Assembly (NCBI GenBank): GCA_027924645.1
Contig: BSBN01000252.1
Coordinates: forward strand, 1,178,001 to 1,242,000
Length of the DNA stretch: 64,000 nt
DNA from: Cunninghamia lanceolata
Lineage: Eukaryota; Streptophyta; Pinopsida; Cupressales; Cupressaceae
Direction of reading: 5' to 3'
The notes beneath the pieces were generated by a model. It had not been told where the DNA came from, made no database searches, and worked only from the letters and a program-made list of their open reading frames with translations. Position numbers and translations under genes: made by a program. Shown piece after piece: positions 11,719 through 21,260 of this stretch (positions within the stretch are counted from its first letter, which is position 1; each line of letters opens with the position of its first letter).

Positions 11719-11775
11719 ATACTAAAATTATTTAAATAATAGTTTCTCTCTTATTCCATTCATCACTATCATTTA
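11719..11775. repeat. Right direct repeat flanking LINE tail
   Basis: Matches 10523-10580 (AAAATTATTTAAATAA, then TTATTCCATTCATCA) with scattered substitutions. It directly follows the (TTCA)n tail. Confidence 0.65.
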
Positions 11776-11911
11776 AAGCTTCAATTTATGCAAATGAAAG
11801 TCTATTTATTACTAGTTTGTTGCTGCTAAATGAAGGTTGCACTATGTTAAGCATCGTTGAGACCCATCTAATAGGGCTTTGTGGGTCCTTTTCAACATCA
11901 ATATAAAATAT
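11776..11911. other. Spacer, possibly decayed LINE
   Basis: Nothing certain. It may be upstream sequence of the endonuclease fragment that follows. Confidence 0.25.
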
Positions 11912-12043
11912 TTTGAGATCATTAGCATTTATGCTTTAAATGATGTGATTGAAAGGACTCTTCTTTAGTGGTGGCTTGTAGATGAACAACTTGAAGCCCA
12001 AGGGGTTTTTAATGGTGATTTTAATATGGTTGAGGTGACACCT
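11912..12043 (+). pseudogene. LINE ORF2 endonuclease scrap
   Basis: The plus-strand frame reads FEIISIYALNDVIERTLL, a TAG, WWLVDEQLEAQG, then VFNGDFNMVEVTP. The GDFNMVE motif after an I-YAxND segment is the hallmark of the apurinic-type endonuclease (exo/endo-phosphatase fold) at the N-terminus of plant L1 LINE ORF2, which nicks the target DNA. Only ~44 codons remain and one is a stop. No reverse transcriptase follows, so this is an isolated fragment, cut off by the copia-derived sequence to its right. Confidence 0.7.
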
Positions 12044-12083
12044 AACAATTAAGGCTACATCTAAGTGAGATGGGAAGCTTGAA

Positions 12084-12310
12084 GGGAATAATGAATAAAT
12101 CCCACTTAATCTTCATAGAAGACTTACTAAAAAGCTATAGAATCTAAAACCATTCAACAAAGAATTAATAAATAACATATAACTTAACCTCAAAAAACAT
12201 TATGAGAAAAAACTTAGAATAGGCCATTTTGGGATATTACATAATGAATAAATCCCACTTAATTTATGTTGAGAGTCCTTATAGAATAGGCCATTTTGGG
12301 ATATTACATA
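12084..12310. repeat. Local duplication of two short modules
   Basis: ATAATGAATAAATCCCACTT occurs near 12087 and 12242. TAGAATAGGCCATTTTGGGA, continuing TATTACATA, occurs near 12215 and 12285. The order suggests a ~70-150-bp tandem duplication, probably inside decayed LTR sequence of the copia element to the right. Confidence 0.6.
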
Positions 12311-13241
12311 GTCTTTCTAATTAATATAATCTAAAATATTAATTTATATTCTATAGGCTCATATTCAACTATAAGGCATAGTGGTTTCCAAATAATTATG
12401 GGTAAAATTGGTAAACACATTATCAGTCCCCATATTTCCCCTAGATTTGAAGATTTTTTGGACTTATCAGTCCCCTTAAGCTAGCACAACCTATCTCTAA
12501 TTTCTTCCCTTTTCTTCATTAGAGTGCTCAAATCATTGTAAATATTTACAACCTATGTTTCTTTGGCATTTATTGACTCAACTGCCGGATTATATGTCTC
12601 AGAGATATTAAGCAGTTTGAGTTCCAATATCCTTGAAAGAGTTTGTTATTGTTGCTAAGTTTTCTCTCTCTCATTGTTGTACATATTATTACTACTTGAT
12701 TCATATTGATAGTTGGGTGTTGGCACCTTTTATGTTGAGAAAAAACTTAGCAACAATAACACTATTTAGATTATATTCATAGTAATAATATTGCATTTCA
12801 ATATGAATCAAGCATGTGTTATTTAGAAGATCTTTGACATGTAAAAGCTTTAGGGAGCAACACAACCACCGACTTCTTAGAGCAATCCCAATAGCAATTA
12901 CTTACTCAAAAATATATCATATCATACTTAACTCCAAACCTAGCAATGGATTTAGAGCCAACATTCAATAATCACTCATGCAACTTGAGCACCCTAATTT
13001 ATGAAATAAAGAAAAACAACAAAGCCACCTCCCAAGAATAGCATGGTTTAAAAGCAAACTTAAGCTACAAGTTAAAGAAAACTTGCAATGAAAGTAAACT
13101 TAACTTCCATAAAACTAGGAATTAAATTATTGGATAACTCCAATAATTATCTATAGAAGTGTGCCCAACTTTAGCTATCCTAAGTGTGAGTTATAATGTT
13201 TACAAGGCTTGCAAGGTGTACAAAACACACCTATCCTAATA
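12311..13241 (-). repeat. Probable decayed 3' LTR of an old copia element
   Basis: This stretch lies just outside a polypurine tract (13242-13252) and copia RNase H remnants, in the position where the 3' LTR of a minus-strand copia element must be. The junction resembles that of the complete copia at 37400 (..ACA then TTCTCCCACTT there; ..ATA then TTCTCCCACTT here). I could not define the far LTR end or find its partner LTR. Confidence 0.4.
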
Positions 13242-13600
13242 TTCTCCCACTTGTTATAGACATTGCAAAAGGGGATTACGACAACATAGATTAATAGCTA
13301 AGAGTCACAACTCCCATATCTAATTTGCACTAGTGGTATTTTTAGTGATCGTTGGCTTTGTCAACAAATCTACATTTTTTGAGCTATTCACTTTCTTGAT
13401 GATTACTGTCTTATCCTCCACCATGTTATGAACAAAATGATACTACACATCAATGTGCTCTATCCCCATGTGAAACATAGGGTTCTTGACAAAACAAATA
13501 GCAGTCTATCATAGTCAATCCATATTATACCATGTCTTAGGCCCACATCTAAACATAACCTATAGAGCCATACTACCTATTTACAAGTGTGAGTAGCTTC
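13242..13600 (-). pseudogene. Old Ty1/copia element: polypurine tract and RNase H 3' part
   Basis: The minus strand starts with a polypurine tract (plus-strand TTCTCCCACTT, 13242-13252). From 13270 it aligns base by base with the RNase H region of the complete copia element at 37420-37760: the same segments around ATCTACATTTTTTGAG, ACAAAATGATACTACACATC and CAATGTGCTCTATCCCCATG, and finally AAGTGTGAGTAGCT, occur in order. It is strongly decayed, with stops and indels. The sequence breaks exactly at 13600, where a different LTR element is inserted, and resumes at 20438. It is therefore the older host element of a nested insertion, and a relative of the Tork/Tnt1-like element at 36-45 kb. Confidence 0.8.
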
Positions 13601-14303
13601 TGTAGACACTAAAAATTGCCCTAGAATCTTTCTTCTAAATTAAATAAATAATTAAATTTATTTAATTATCCTTATCCTAATCTTTCCTCCAAATTAAATA
13701 AATATTTATATTTATTTAATTTTATCCAACCTTTCATTCTATAATTAAATAAATATTTATTATTTATTTAATTATTCATATATGCCACAAATTAATTAAA
13801 ATTCTATTTTAATTAATTAAATAAACTTGCCATATTCATCTTTCACTCTTCTCTCTCCTTGACATTTCTATTTTCTCTCTCCTCTTCATAACGGAAACTT
13901 TCTCTAATCCTCATTAGTTAACTTCAAACGATCTTCCATTGCAAATGGAAACTTTTCCCAACTTCTCTTCTGTCAAAAATATATATAAACCCTCTCTCTT
14001 CTCACCATTGGGGGAGATTAGATTTTGGGGGATTTTTCACACAACTCTTCATCCGTTCATCATAGCTTCTTGTTGCATTTGTGCTAATAAAAATCTGAGA
14101 GCATCAAATGTGAAATCTAAAATCTTGATGATACGAAAACAATGGAGTTATTGTTCTTTTTGAATGCTTATGTTTGGTTTTTCATAGTTTAGTATTTCAT
14201 TTCTGCATTAGTATTCATTTAGGAGAAACTTCATTGAATGTGATGTTGGAAATATTGTGATTCTATTTGTGGATTCATTAGTTTTTCATTTTCAGCATCA
14301 ACA
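13601..14303 (+). repeat. 5' LTR of the nested element (703 bp)
   Basis: Begins TGTAGACACTAAAAATTGCC and ends CAGCATCAACA. An AT-rich U3 with repeated AAATTAAATAAATA segments is followed by CT-rich sequence and a TATATAAA box-like element at 13981-13988, a plausible promoter. Confidence 0.9.
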
Positions 14304-14306
14304 GAA

Positions 14307-14325
14307 TGGTGAACCCAACGTGAAC
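14307..14325 (+). promoter_or_regulatory. Primer-binding site of the nested element
   Basis: TGGTGAACCCAACGTGAAC lies three bases after the LTR end. It starts with TGG, the complement of a tRNA CCA end. From memory, it matches the complement of the plant tRNA-Trp 3' end with one change (A for G). The site is secure by position; the tRNA identity is tentative. Confidence 0.65.
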
Positions 14326-16571
14326 ATTGTTCATTTGTCTTGTATGTTTGTGTATTTACCTTGCATGCTTTTTATTGATTTGGGAGTCAACTTTCACAGG
14401 TGGCTTCCTACGCTGAAATCACCCTTGCCATTGTGTTCAGAGCAGTTCGCACGTAAAAAAACATATTAAAATACTTCATATTTAAAAAATCAAAAATCAA
14501 AAAACAAATAAAAATCAAAAAACAAAAAACAAATCAAAAATAAAAAAATAAAAAACAAATCAAAAATCAAAAATAAAAAATCGAGAAAGCAAAAAATAAA
14601 ATAAAGTAATAAAAAAAAATTTAAAGCCCGTGGGCTTTTGTGCAGGCGTACAAAGGTATGTAGGTGGCTAAGGCCGCCGGCCTCCTTTTCATTTACGTGC
14701 CTTAGGTACTTTATTTTAGTTTAGCTTAAAACTTTTTAAAAATAAAAAAACAAAACTTAAAAACTCAAAAAAAAAAAATAAAAAAAAATCTTTAGTTAGC
14801 TTTAATTTAATCTTTTTCTTTCAATATTAGTCTTTTTAAATATAATTTTTTTTAGTGTTTTTTAAGAAAAACACTAACATTCACTGTTTTTGTTAGTAGT
14901 CTGCAGGTGCATGTGACCACAGTCAGTCAACTGCTGACATTTTGTGTTAACTATCAAACATCTTCTTTTTTTGCTTTTGCACACTAAATAGGTTTTTTTT
15001 CAAACTTACATAAATTGGGCTAGGAGTGTCGTTTTTTGCATTTTTACAGGTGTTGGAAAGCCAGTTTGCCCAACTTCGCAGCAGTGTCAACCACATCAGC
15101 AGATTTCATCATGTTTTTCAGCTTTCGCATGCCAAATATTTGAAATTGAAACTTGATGTTCGTTTGTCGAAGATTGGAAATTCAAACTACTAACAGTGGT
15201 TTTGCAGGGCTTTCATTGATTAGATGTCATTTTCAAATATTTATCTGCACATAGATTAACTAGGGGGTTAATGAATCACTGTTTGTTGTGCTTCTAAGGA
15301 TGTAGGTGTATGCTCTCACCTTGTGCAAACTCAGTGATCAAAAGCTAGACCCATCTCTTTATGCTTTTAATCCCTTAGAGGGCCTACCTCCCGATTTTTG
15401 AGAGGGAACGACCCAAGTGGTACTTTCATTTCGGTCTGCTATATAAATAATTGTGGTTGTGATGAAAGTCATCAATCACCTGGTGTCGTTCTATACCGAC
15501 GGAAGTCTCCCTCAATATCCATTAGATACGTAAAAACCCTTTCTGAGAGCTGGGGGGCCTCTTAAATGAGCAAACCGCCACATGTATAAACACCAGATTA
15601 TCTTGAAACACTGACTAGAAACCACTTGTTGTAGAGGCCAAAAACCTTTTTTGCTTGTTGGTGCAGGAGGTCAGACCTCAGAAGCCGCCCTACATGTACT
15701 ATTCAGGGTAGAGACAGAAAATCCATTGGTTTATAAGATCTCTGGATCTTTGGGGTAAGAGATTTGGTGTGCCTGTGCCGTGGTGGGGGAGCCAATGTCA
15801 CCAATATCTCTAGTTGTCTACCTTGTCTCAGTATATGGAGCAATCCAATTAGGGACTCAACAAGTAGTATCCTCTTTCCAACCTAGGTTGTGCATGCTTA
15901 AGAGTGTTTTCAAATTTGTCGAGACCAATGAAAATTTTTGGGGCTAATCTAGGCCCCCATTCAGACTTTTACTTTGATTTTATATCAGAGTCATCCAAAA
16001 CATTATGTCTGTCGTGTTTTGCGTGTGTGTTCAAAACAAACATTTTCCATCTCAATCAAACATCACACCTAGAATCTATAACATTTCAACCTTGTAAATT
16101 TCAAAGCTTGCTAAAAAAGTCAAACAACTGAAAACAAACATAAACTATCACTTTTCACCAGTCGTACACTTTCTGATCCTTGTTCCTAAACAGATAAGTG
16201 AAAAAAATTCCATCATTATTCAAACAAAATTCTTAGCTTGCATCTAGGTTGCTCTCTTTGGTCTTCAATCAAACATTGGCTATCATACTGCTTTACCACT
16301 TGAGGTCTATCGTACTTAAGTAGGGAAACATATCATTAGGATAGGGTAACTTGCTTGGAGTTTATCATCTCCTACTTTAGCATTCACTTTCTTGATCACT
16401 GTCCTTGTGTCTATCCATCATAGCACAAGTAAAGCCTTACATCACAATTGTCTTCAGACCTAGAGTTACCTTAATCTATTTCTGAATTGTCATCAAAGCA
16501 CTTGAAGTTTAGTTGGCATCATCTTACTCATATCTGCATCCTTGAACCTAATCCAATCTTTATTCGTCAAA
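14326..16571 (+). other. Long leader of the nested element
   Basis: Non-coding leader of ~2.2 kb. 14460-14830 is A-rich low complexity (AAAAATCAAAAAACAAAT and similar). 15330-15700 is a more balanced stretch (GAGAGGGAACGACCCAAGTG, then GAAAGTCATCAATCACCTGG) that looks conserved rather than random. Its function is unknown; packaging or dimerisation signals would be expected here. Confidence 0.45.
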
Positions 16572-18344
16572 ATGGTTGTGATCATCAACAAAGCTAGGCC
16601 AAATCCAAAACCATATATACTCCGAGGAGGCCCTTCTCCTAGCTCTAATAATGATGAGGATCTTGTAGATTTTGAGGCATACTTGGAGGAACAAACCGAA
16701 ATCCAAAGACTTCAACCTATGTGTAACTTCATCCCAACACCTACAAATTATCCCATATTGGATGAAATTGGAGCACTAAGACAAGAATTGGACACTCTCA
16801 AGAATGCTAAGACATAATCCTATAAGTTTTCTAATACAAAGGTATCAAAGCCAAAACTATATATCCTTCGAGGTGGGTCAAAATTCGCTCCTAATGATGA
16901 TGAGAACTTTGTAGATCAAGACGCATGTTTTGATACTCATGAACCATATATCCCTCCATCATCATGTCAACTTGGTCCCTCCACATCAACCAATCTCATG
17001 AATATTCCTCAATATCCATCTCAAAATCCTTCACACCATGAGTATGCTAGTACTAGTCACTCCTCACACCAAGAGCATGTATCCTTAAGCCATATTAATA
17101 ATACTCTTGACAAGGGAAAAACCACCTCAAGCTTGGAATCATACAACAATCCATCTACTAGTCCTCCATCACCATCCAATACAATGCCTATACCAAAGCT
17201 GAACAATTTTCTCCAAAGATTCTTTACAAAATCTAAAAGCAAAAGAAAAGCTATGGAGAAATCCAGATCCACTCATCCAATTTCATCCCCATGTCAAGCA
17301 CCCATTGATGAGCCTACCAAAGAACCCTTGAATGCCATGTCCACTTCTTCAACCCCATCATGTGGTCTACAACCCCTCGAGCCTATTGAAAATTTTCCTC
17401 CCATGAGTTCATTGCCCTCTCATGTTGTTGACCATGAACCTATCCAAGAGTCATCCACTTCCATTCAAGTAAACCAAGAGGTATGTCAAGATCACAATCC
17501 TAAGCACATGGAAACATAAAGCCATCGTTCTAATCAAGAGAAAATCAATTTCATTCAACTAATTCATAACCTTTACCTTTTCTATGATCAAGATGATATC
17601 TACTATGAAGAACCTATCCATGAACATCTTGATCCTATTCATACCCCCACAACCATTCATGAGCAAGATACCCATGACCTACACGCTCAATCTAATGAAA
17701 GTCTTGTTGACCTCCTTAAGCACTCACCCCATTTTGCCTTCCTTCAAAGCAAGGAAACTTATCCTCCATCTAGCCCTAATGAGCAAACATCCACTTGTCA
17801 TGATGAGACACATGCCTCCCAAGTAAACATAGAAGATCAAACCAGTCGCTTGGATCTACATGCACATAATCAAGATCCTAATGATCCTTCATCATCATCC
17901 ACTATCAACCCCATTTCAAATCCACCAACATGTCTACTTGGTCTTACCACCTTCATCCATGAATGTTCCTCCTTAGGAAAGTAGCAACCATTATCCACCA
18001 CTTCATCTTCTCTATCCAATAATGAACTCAAGTCTAGTGTCCAAACTACACCTAGTCCCATAGTCCACCACATACTCCAAAACATGAACTACCAAGGTAA
18101 AGGCTTAGGCCTTCATGAACAAGGTATTTTGGAGCCAATCCATGTCAAAGTCCCTCCATGCTCATATGGCCTTGGATATACACCCCAAGGTAAACAATAT
18201 AAAGATGTTGGTAATTCTTCCATTCCTCCTAAGTCCACCATTTTCCATCACAAACCCTATCATATACCCAACACATATGTGGCCATTCCACCTCCATCAT
18301 CCTACAAATCCAAAATGCATGTGACCATACCTCCTTGCACCTAG
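16572..18344 (+). pseudogene. Gag-like ORF of the nested element, with G-patch-like C-terminus
   Basis: One plus frame runs from ATG 16572 to TAG 18342-18344, about 590 codons, interrupted by three stops (TAA 16815-16817, TAA 17517-17519, TAG 17982-17984) without a frameshift. Near the N-terminus a motif is duplicated: KPYILRGG with NNDEDLVD (~16605-16670), then KLYILRGG with NDDENFVD (~16848-16915). The middle is low-complexity, rich in Ser, Pro, His and Asn, and has a basic patch (TKSKSKRKAMEKSRS, ~17225). Near the C-terminus, 18084-18180 reads YQGKGLGLHEQGILEPI then YGLGY, matching the glycine pattern of G-patch domains, which are found beside the protease in some retroelement polyproteins and bind nucleic acid or helicases. 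No polymerase follows. Probable role: a structural, RNA-binding protein of a non-autonomous element. The G-patch call is good; 'gag-like' is inference. Confidence 0.65.
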
Positions 18345-19748
18345 ACTTGGTTTCCCCTTGTCATTGGTATCTAGCACAAAGGCTACCCAAATTGTCATTC
18401 AATGCCATTCTAAAACATCTCAAAAAACACAAAAAAAAACCAGAACATTTCAAAAACACAAAAAAATCACAACATTCAAAAATACAAAAAAATCAAATAT
18501 TCCAAAAAATCCAAAAAATCAAGTATTTCAAAAATCCAAAAAAAATTGAATACTCCAAAAATTTGAAAAAAAAAATCTTATAACTGCAAAAAATTCCAAA
18601 ACAATGATACTTTCAGATTGTCACATAGCTCTAAACTTCAACAAAATCAAAACATGCGAAGATTGACAATCAAGCAAACATTGAAACATCCCTATCAATC
18701 CAACCAAACGCATAAATTGTGACAAGAATCAGTTCTACATTGAAGCATGATGCCTGTTTGTTTGTCGATCTTTGATTGTTTTATGATTTTATCTTTGGTG
18801 GCATGTCTTTTAGCTTCTCTAGGATGTCTTGGACTAGAGAGGCGAGGATGGGGCATGTTCAGTTGTTTGTTGTTTGTGGATTGTTCCTTATTCACAGGAT
18901 GACTCATCTTAAGACATGGTTGTCTAAAATTATCGAGGACCTATGAGTCTAGTGTGGATGAAAGCATTCCTTGTCTGATAGTGTCTTCCATGTAATAAGT
19001 ATTTAGGTCATCTAAGGTCCTTATACCTAGATGCTTATACTTTATTGCTAAATAAAAATGGAAACAATATTCAAGTCGTCTAGACGTTCATGTTCTAGAC
19101 ACTTATAATAATTTGTGACATAATAAACTCTATGATGATAAAGCACTATGAAATGCACAAGTATTTTCATCCCCTTCATTTCCTTCATATCCCATTTCAT
19201 CTGTCATTTCTTCCATCATCCATTCCCTTCATCATTTCATTTTTCTTCATGCTCCTTATCTCAAGGAGTAATTAATCACTTTATCCAACTGATACCTGTC
19301 TTCTAATCCAAATATCCAATCAATCAACTTGCTTTTTAGCATGGGACTCCAATGCTCCCTGATCACTCAATCTATTAATCAATCATTGTTTTGTGCTAGG
19401 ATCAATCTCAATCAACTTAATCATCTTATCAACCTGGCTATACTGAGCATTTCCATCAATTGTTCAGTTATGCCCATCAGTTGTGCATTTTCATCAAATG
19501 TACATCTTCGCTTACCAGTTGTGCATTTTCATCAAATGTGCATCTCTGTTTATCACTCACACAATATCAATTATCATATCTTCTCCTCGTGATCTATCGA
19601 GAGATTAATCTTACCACAGCTTGCTCGATCAATCTCTTGATGGGGCATATCATCCTTATCATCATCCTTACCAGGATATCCCTGGGGCATGTATCAGTTA
19701 ATCAATTCTTCTTTTTCTTTGAAACAACACGATAGGTTGCATTGTCTC
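18345..19748 (+). other. 3' untranslated interior of the nested element
   Basis: 18400-18590 is an A-rich degenerate tandem region (CAAAAAAATC and AAAAATCCAAAAAA motifs). The rest, including CATTTTCATCAAATGT repeats near 19485-19540, shows no coding domain. Confidence 0.5.
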
Positions 19749-19762
19749 AAAGAGGGGCAAAA
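19749..19762 (+). promoter_or_regulatory. Polypurine tract of the nested element
   Basis: AAAGAGGGGCAAAA directly precedes the right LTR's TGTAGACAC. It is the expected primer for plus-strand DNA synthesis. Confidence 0.85.
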
Positions 19763-20437
19763 TGTAGACACTAAAAATTGCCCTTTATTTAATTATCCTT
19801 ATCCTAATCTTTCCTCCAAATTAAATAAATATTTATATTTATTTAATTTTACCGAACCTTTCATTCTATAATTAAATAAATATTTGTTATTTATTTAATT
19901 ATTCATATATACCACAAATTAATTAAAATTCTATTTTAATTAATTAAATAAGCTTGCCATATTCATCTTTCACTCTTCTCTCTCTCCTTGACATTTCTAT
20001 TTTCTCTCTCCTCTTCATAACAGAAACTTTCTCTAATCCTCATTAGTTAACTTCAAACGATCTTCCATTGCAAATGGAAACTTTTCCCAACTTCTCTTCT
20101 CCCAAAAATCTATATAAACCCTCTCTCTTCTCACCATTGGGGGAGATTGGATTTTGGGGGATTTTTCACACAACTTTTCATCCGTTCATCATAGCTTCTT
20201 GTTGCATTTGTGCTAATAAAAATCTGAGAGCATCAAATGTGAAATCTAAGATCTTGATGATAGGAAAACAATGGAGTTATTGTTCTTTTTGAATGCTTAT
20301 GTTTGGTTTTTCATAGTTTAGTATTTCATTTCTGCATTAGTATTCATTTAGGAGAAACTTCATTAAATGTGATGTTGAAAATAGTTTGCTTCTGGTTTTA
20401 TAGATTCATCTACTTTTTTTTATTTTCAGCATCAACA
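19763..20437 (+). repeat. 3' LTR of the nested element (675 bp)
   Basis: Near-identical to 13601-14303 except for a ~38-bp deletion after position 22 of the LTR, a 2-bp CT indel, scattered substitutions and a more diverged last ~70 bp. Ends CAGCATCAACA, then the ACTTC flank. Confidence 0.9.
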
Positions 20438-21260
20438 ACTTCCATGTACTCAACTCATGTAGTAAAAAAAGACCACAACCTATCTCTCGGTCATCCAACT
20501 AACCACACCACAAAAGGGTAAACACATACCCACCGGTAGACCTTCTACTATCAACATCTCTTCCCCCAAAAACCATTAATCCCTATATATCCATTGTCTT
20601 TCTCAAAAGTATGTCTTACTGGAAGGAAATAAACACTCAAATGTGTCTCAAAGATACTTGAAGACCCTCTTCACCATAGTCTAATACTCCTTGTCTAAAA
20701 TGGACACATATACCTACTTAAGACACCCACTACTTGGGCAATGTTTTGTTTGGTGCAAACCATAATGGACTACCAACTACACTCACGTAAAGGATATGGC
20801 TCATGTACTCTATCTCATCTAGTGTAAAAGAACATTACAAACCATGCCCTTCTTACAACACCAAAAAAGTGCTCTAGGTATGTAACATAAATATCCTCAT
20901 CTAAATCCCCATACAAAACAGTTATCTCCACGTATAACTGTTCAACTCCAAGGTCAAACACAACAACAAAATATGAAAGAATCTATTCAAGATGTAAGCT
21001 TCTTAATAGGATAGACGATCTCACCAACATCCAAGGAATTAGCCCTTAGATATTAACTATGACTTGTACTTTTCCAACCCATCTTTAGAATTGACTTCTC
21101 CATAGTCCTAGACACATATATTAGAAATTAAGGCAAAACTAGAATGCAATTAAAAAAGGTGGGCTAAACCTATCAGGTTGCATTCTCCAATGAGTGAACC
21201 TCCTTGAGAGTGGGGTGTGAGATTGTTCCTCTTCCTATAGTTCTCTAAAATACTCTTGCA
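20438..21260 (-). pseudogene. Old Ty1/copia element: RNase H start and reverse transcriptase part
   Basis: Continuation of the copia sequence broken at 13600. 20438-20560 aligns with the complete copia at ~37770-37870 (CTCATCCAACTAAC, CACCAC, AACACAT). 20640-20840 aligns with 37985-38155 (CACCCACTACTTGGGCAATG and the segments after it). About 20870-21080 holds further reverse transcriptase-region traces. 21165-21215 (AAACCTATCAGGTTGC, then ACCTCCTTGAGAG) matches 39085-39130, just upstream of the reverse transcriptase. The domain order on the minus strand is therefore correct. Sequence between conserved blocks is missing, so internal deletions as well as stops have occurred. No intact frame remains. 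Confidence 0.8.

Larger units (their letters stand above)
13601..20437 (+). mobile_element. Non-autonomous LTR retroelement (LARD-like) inserted in copia
   Basis: Two direct LTRs (13601-14303 and 19763-20437) start TGTAGACAC and end ATCAACA. A primer-binding site follows the left LTR and a polypurine tract (AAAGAGGGGCAAAA) precedes the right one. Flanks are GCTTC and ACTTC, a 5-bp target duplication with one change. The 5.46-kb interior has one long gag-like frame with a G-patch-like motif but no protease, reverse transcriptase, RNase H or integrase that I can see. That fits a large retrotransposon derivative mobilised by another element's enzymes. The insertion splits an older copia RNase H sequence. 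The LTRs differ by only a few per cent over most of their length, so this insertion is younger than its host and probably younger than the 36-45 kb copia. Confidence 0.85.

Noticed and set aside
18335..18583. Lys-rich open frames after the nested element's ORF
   Set aside because: Translation of an A-rich degenerate tandem region.
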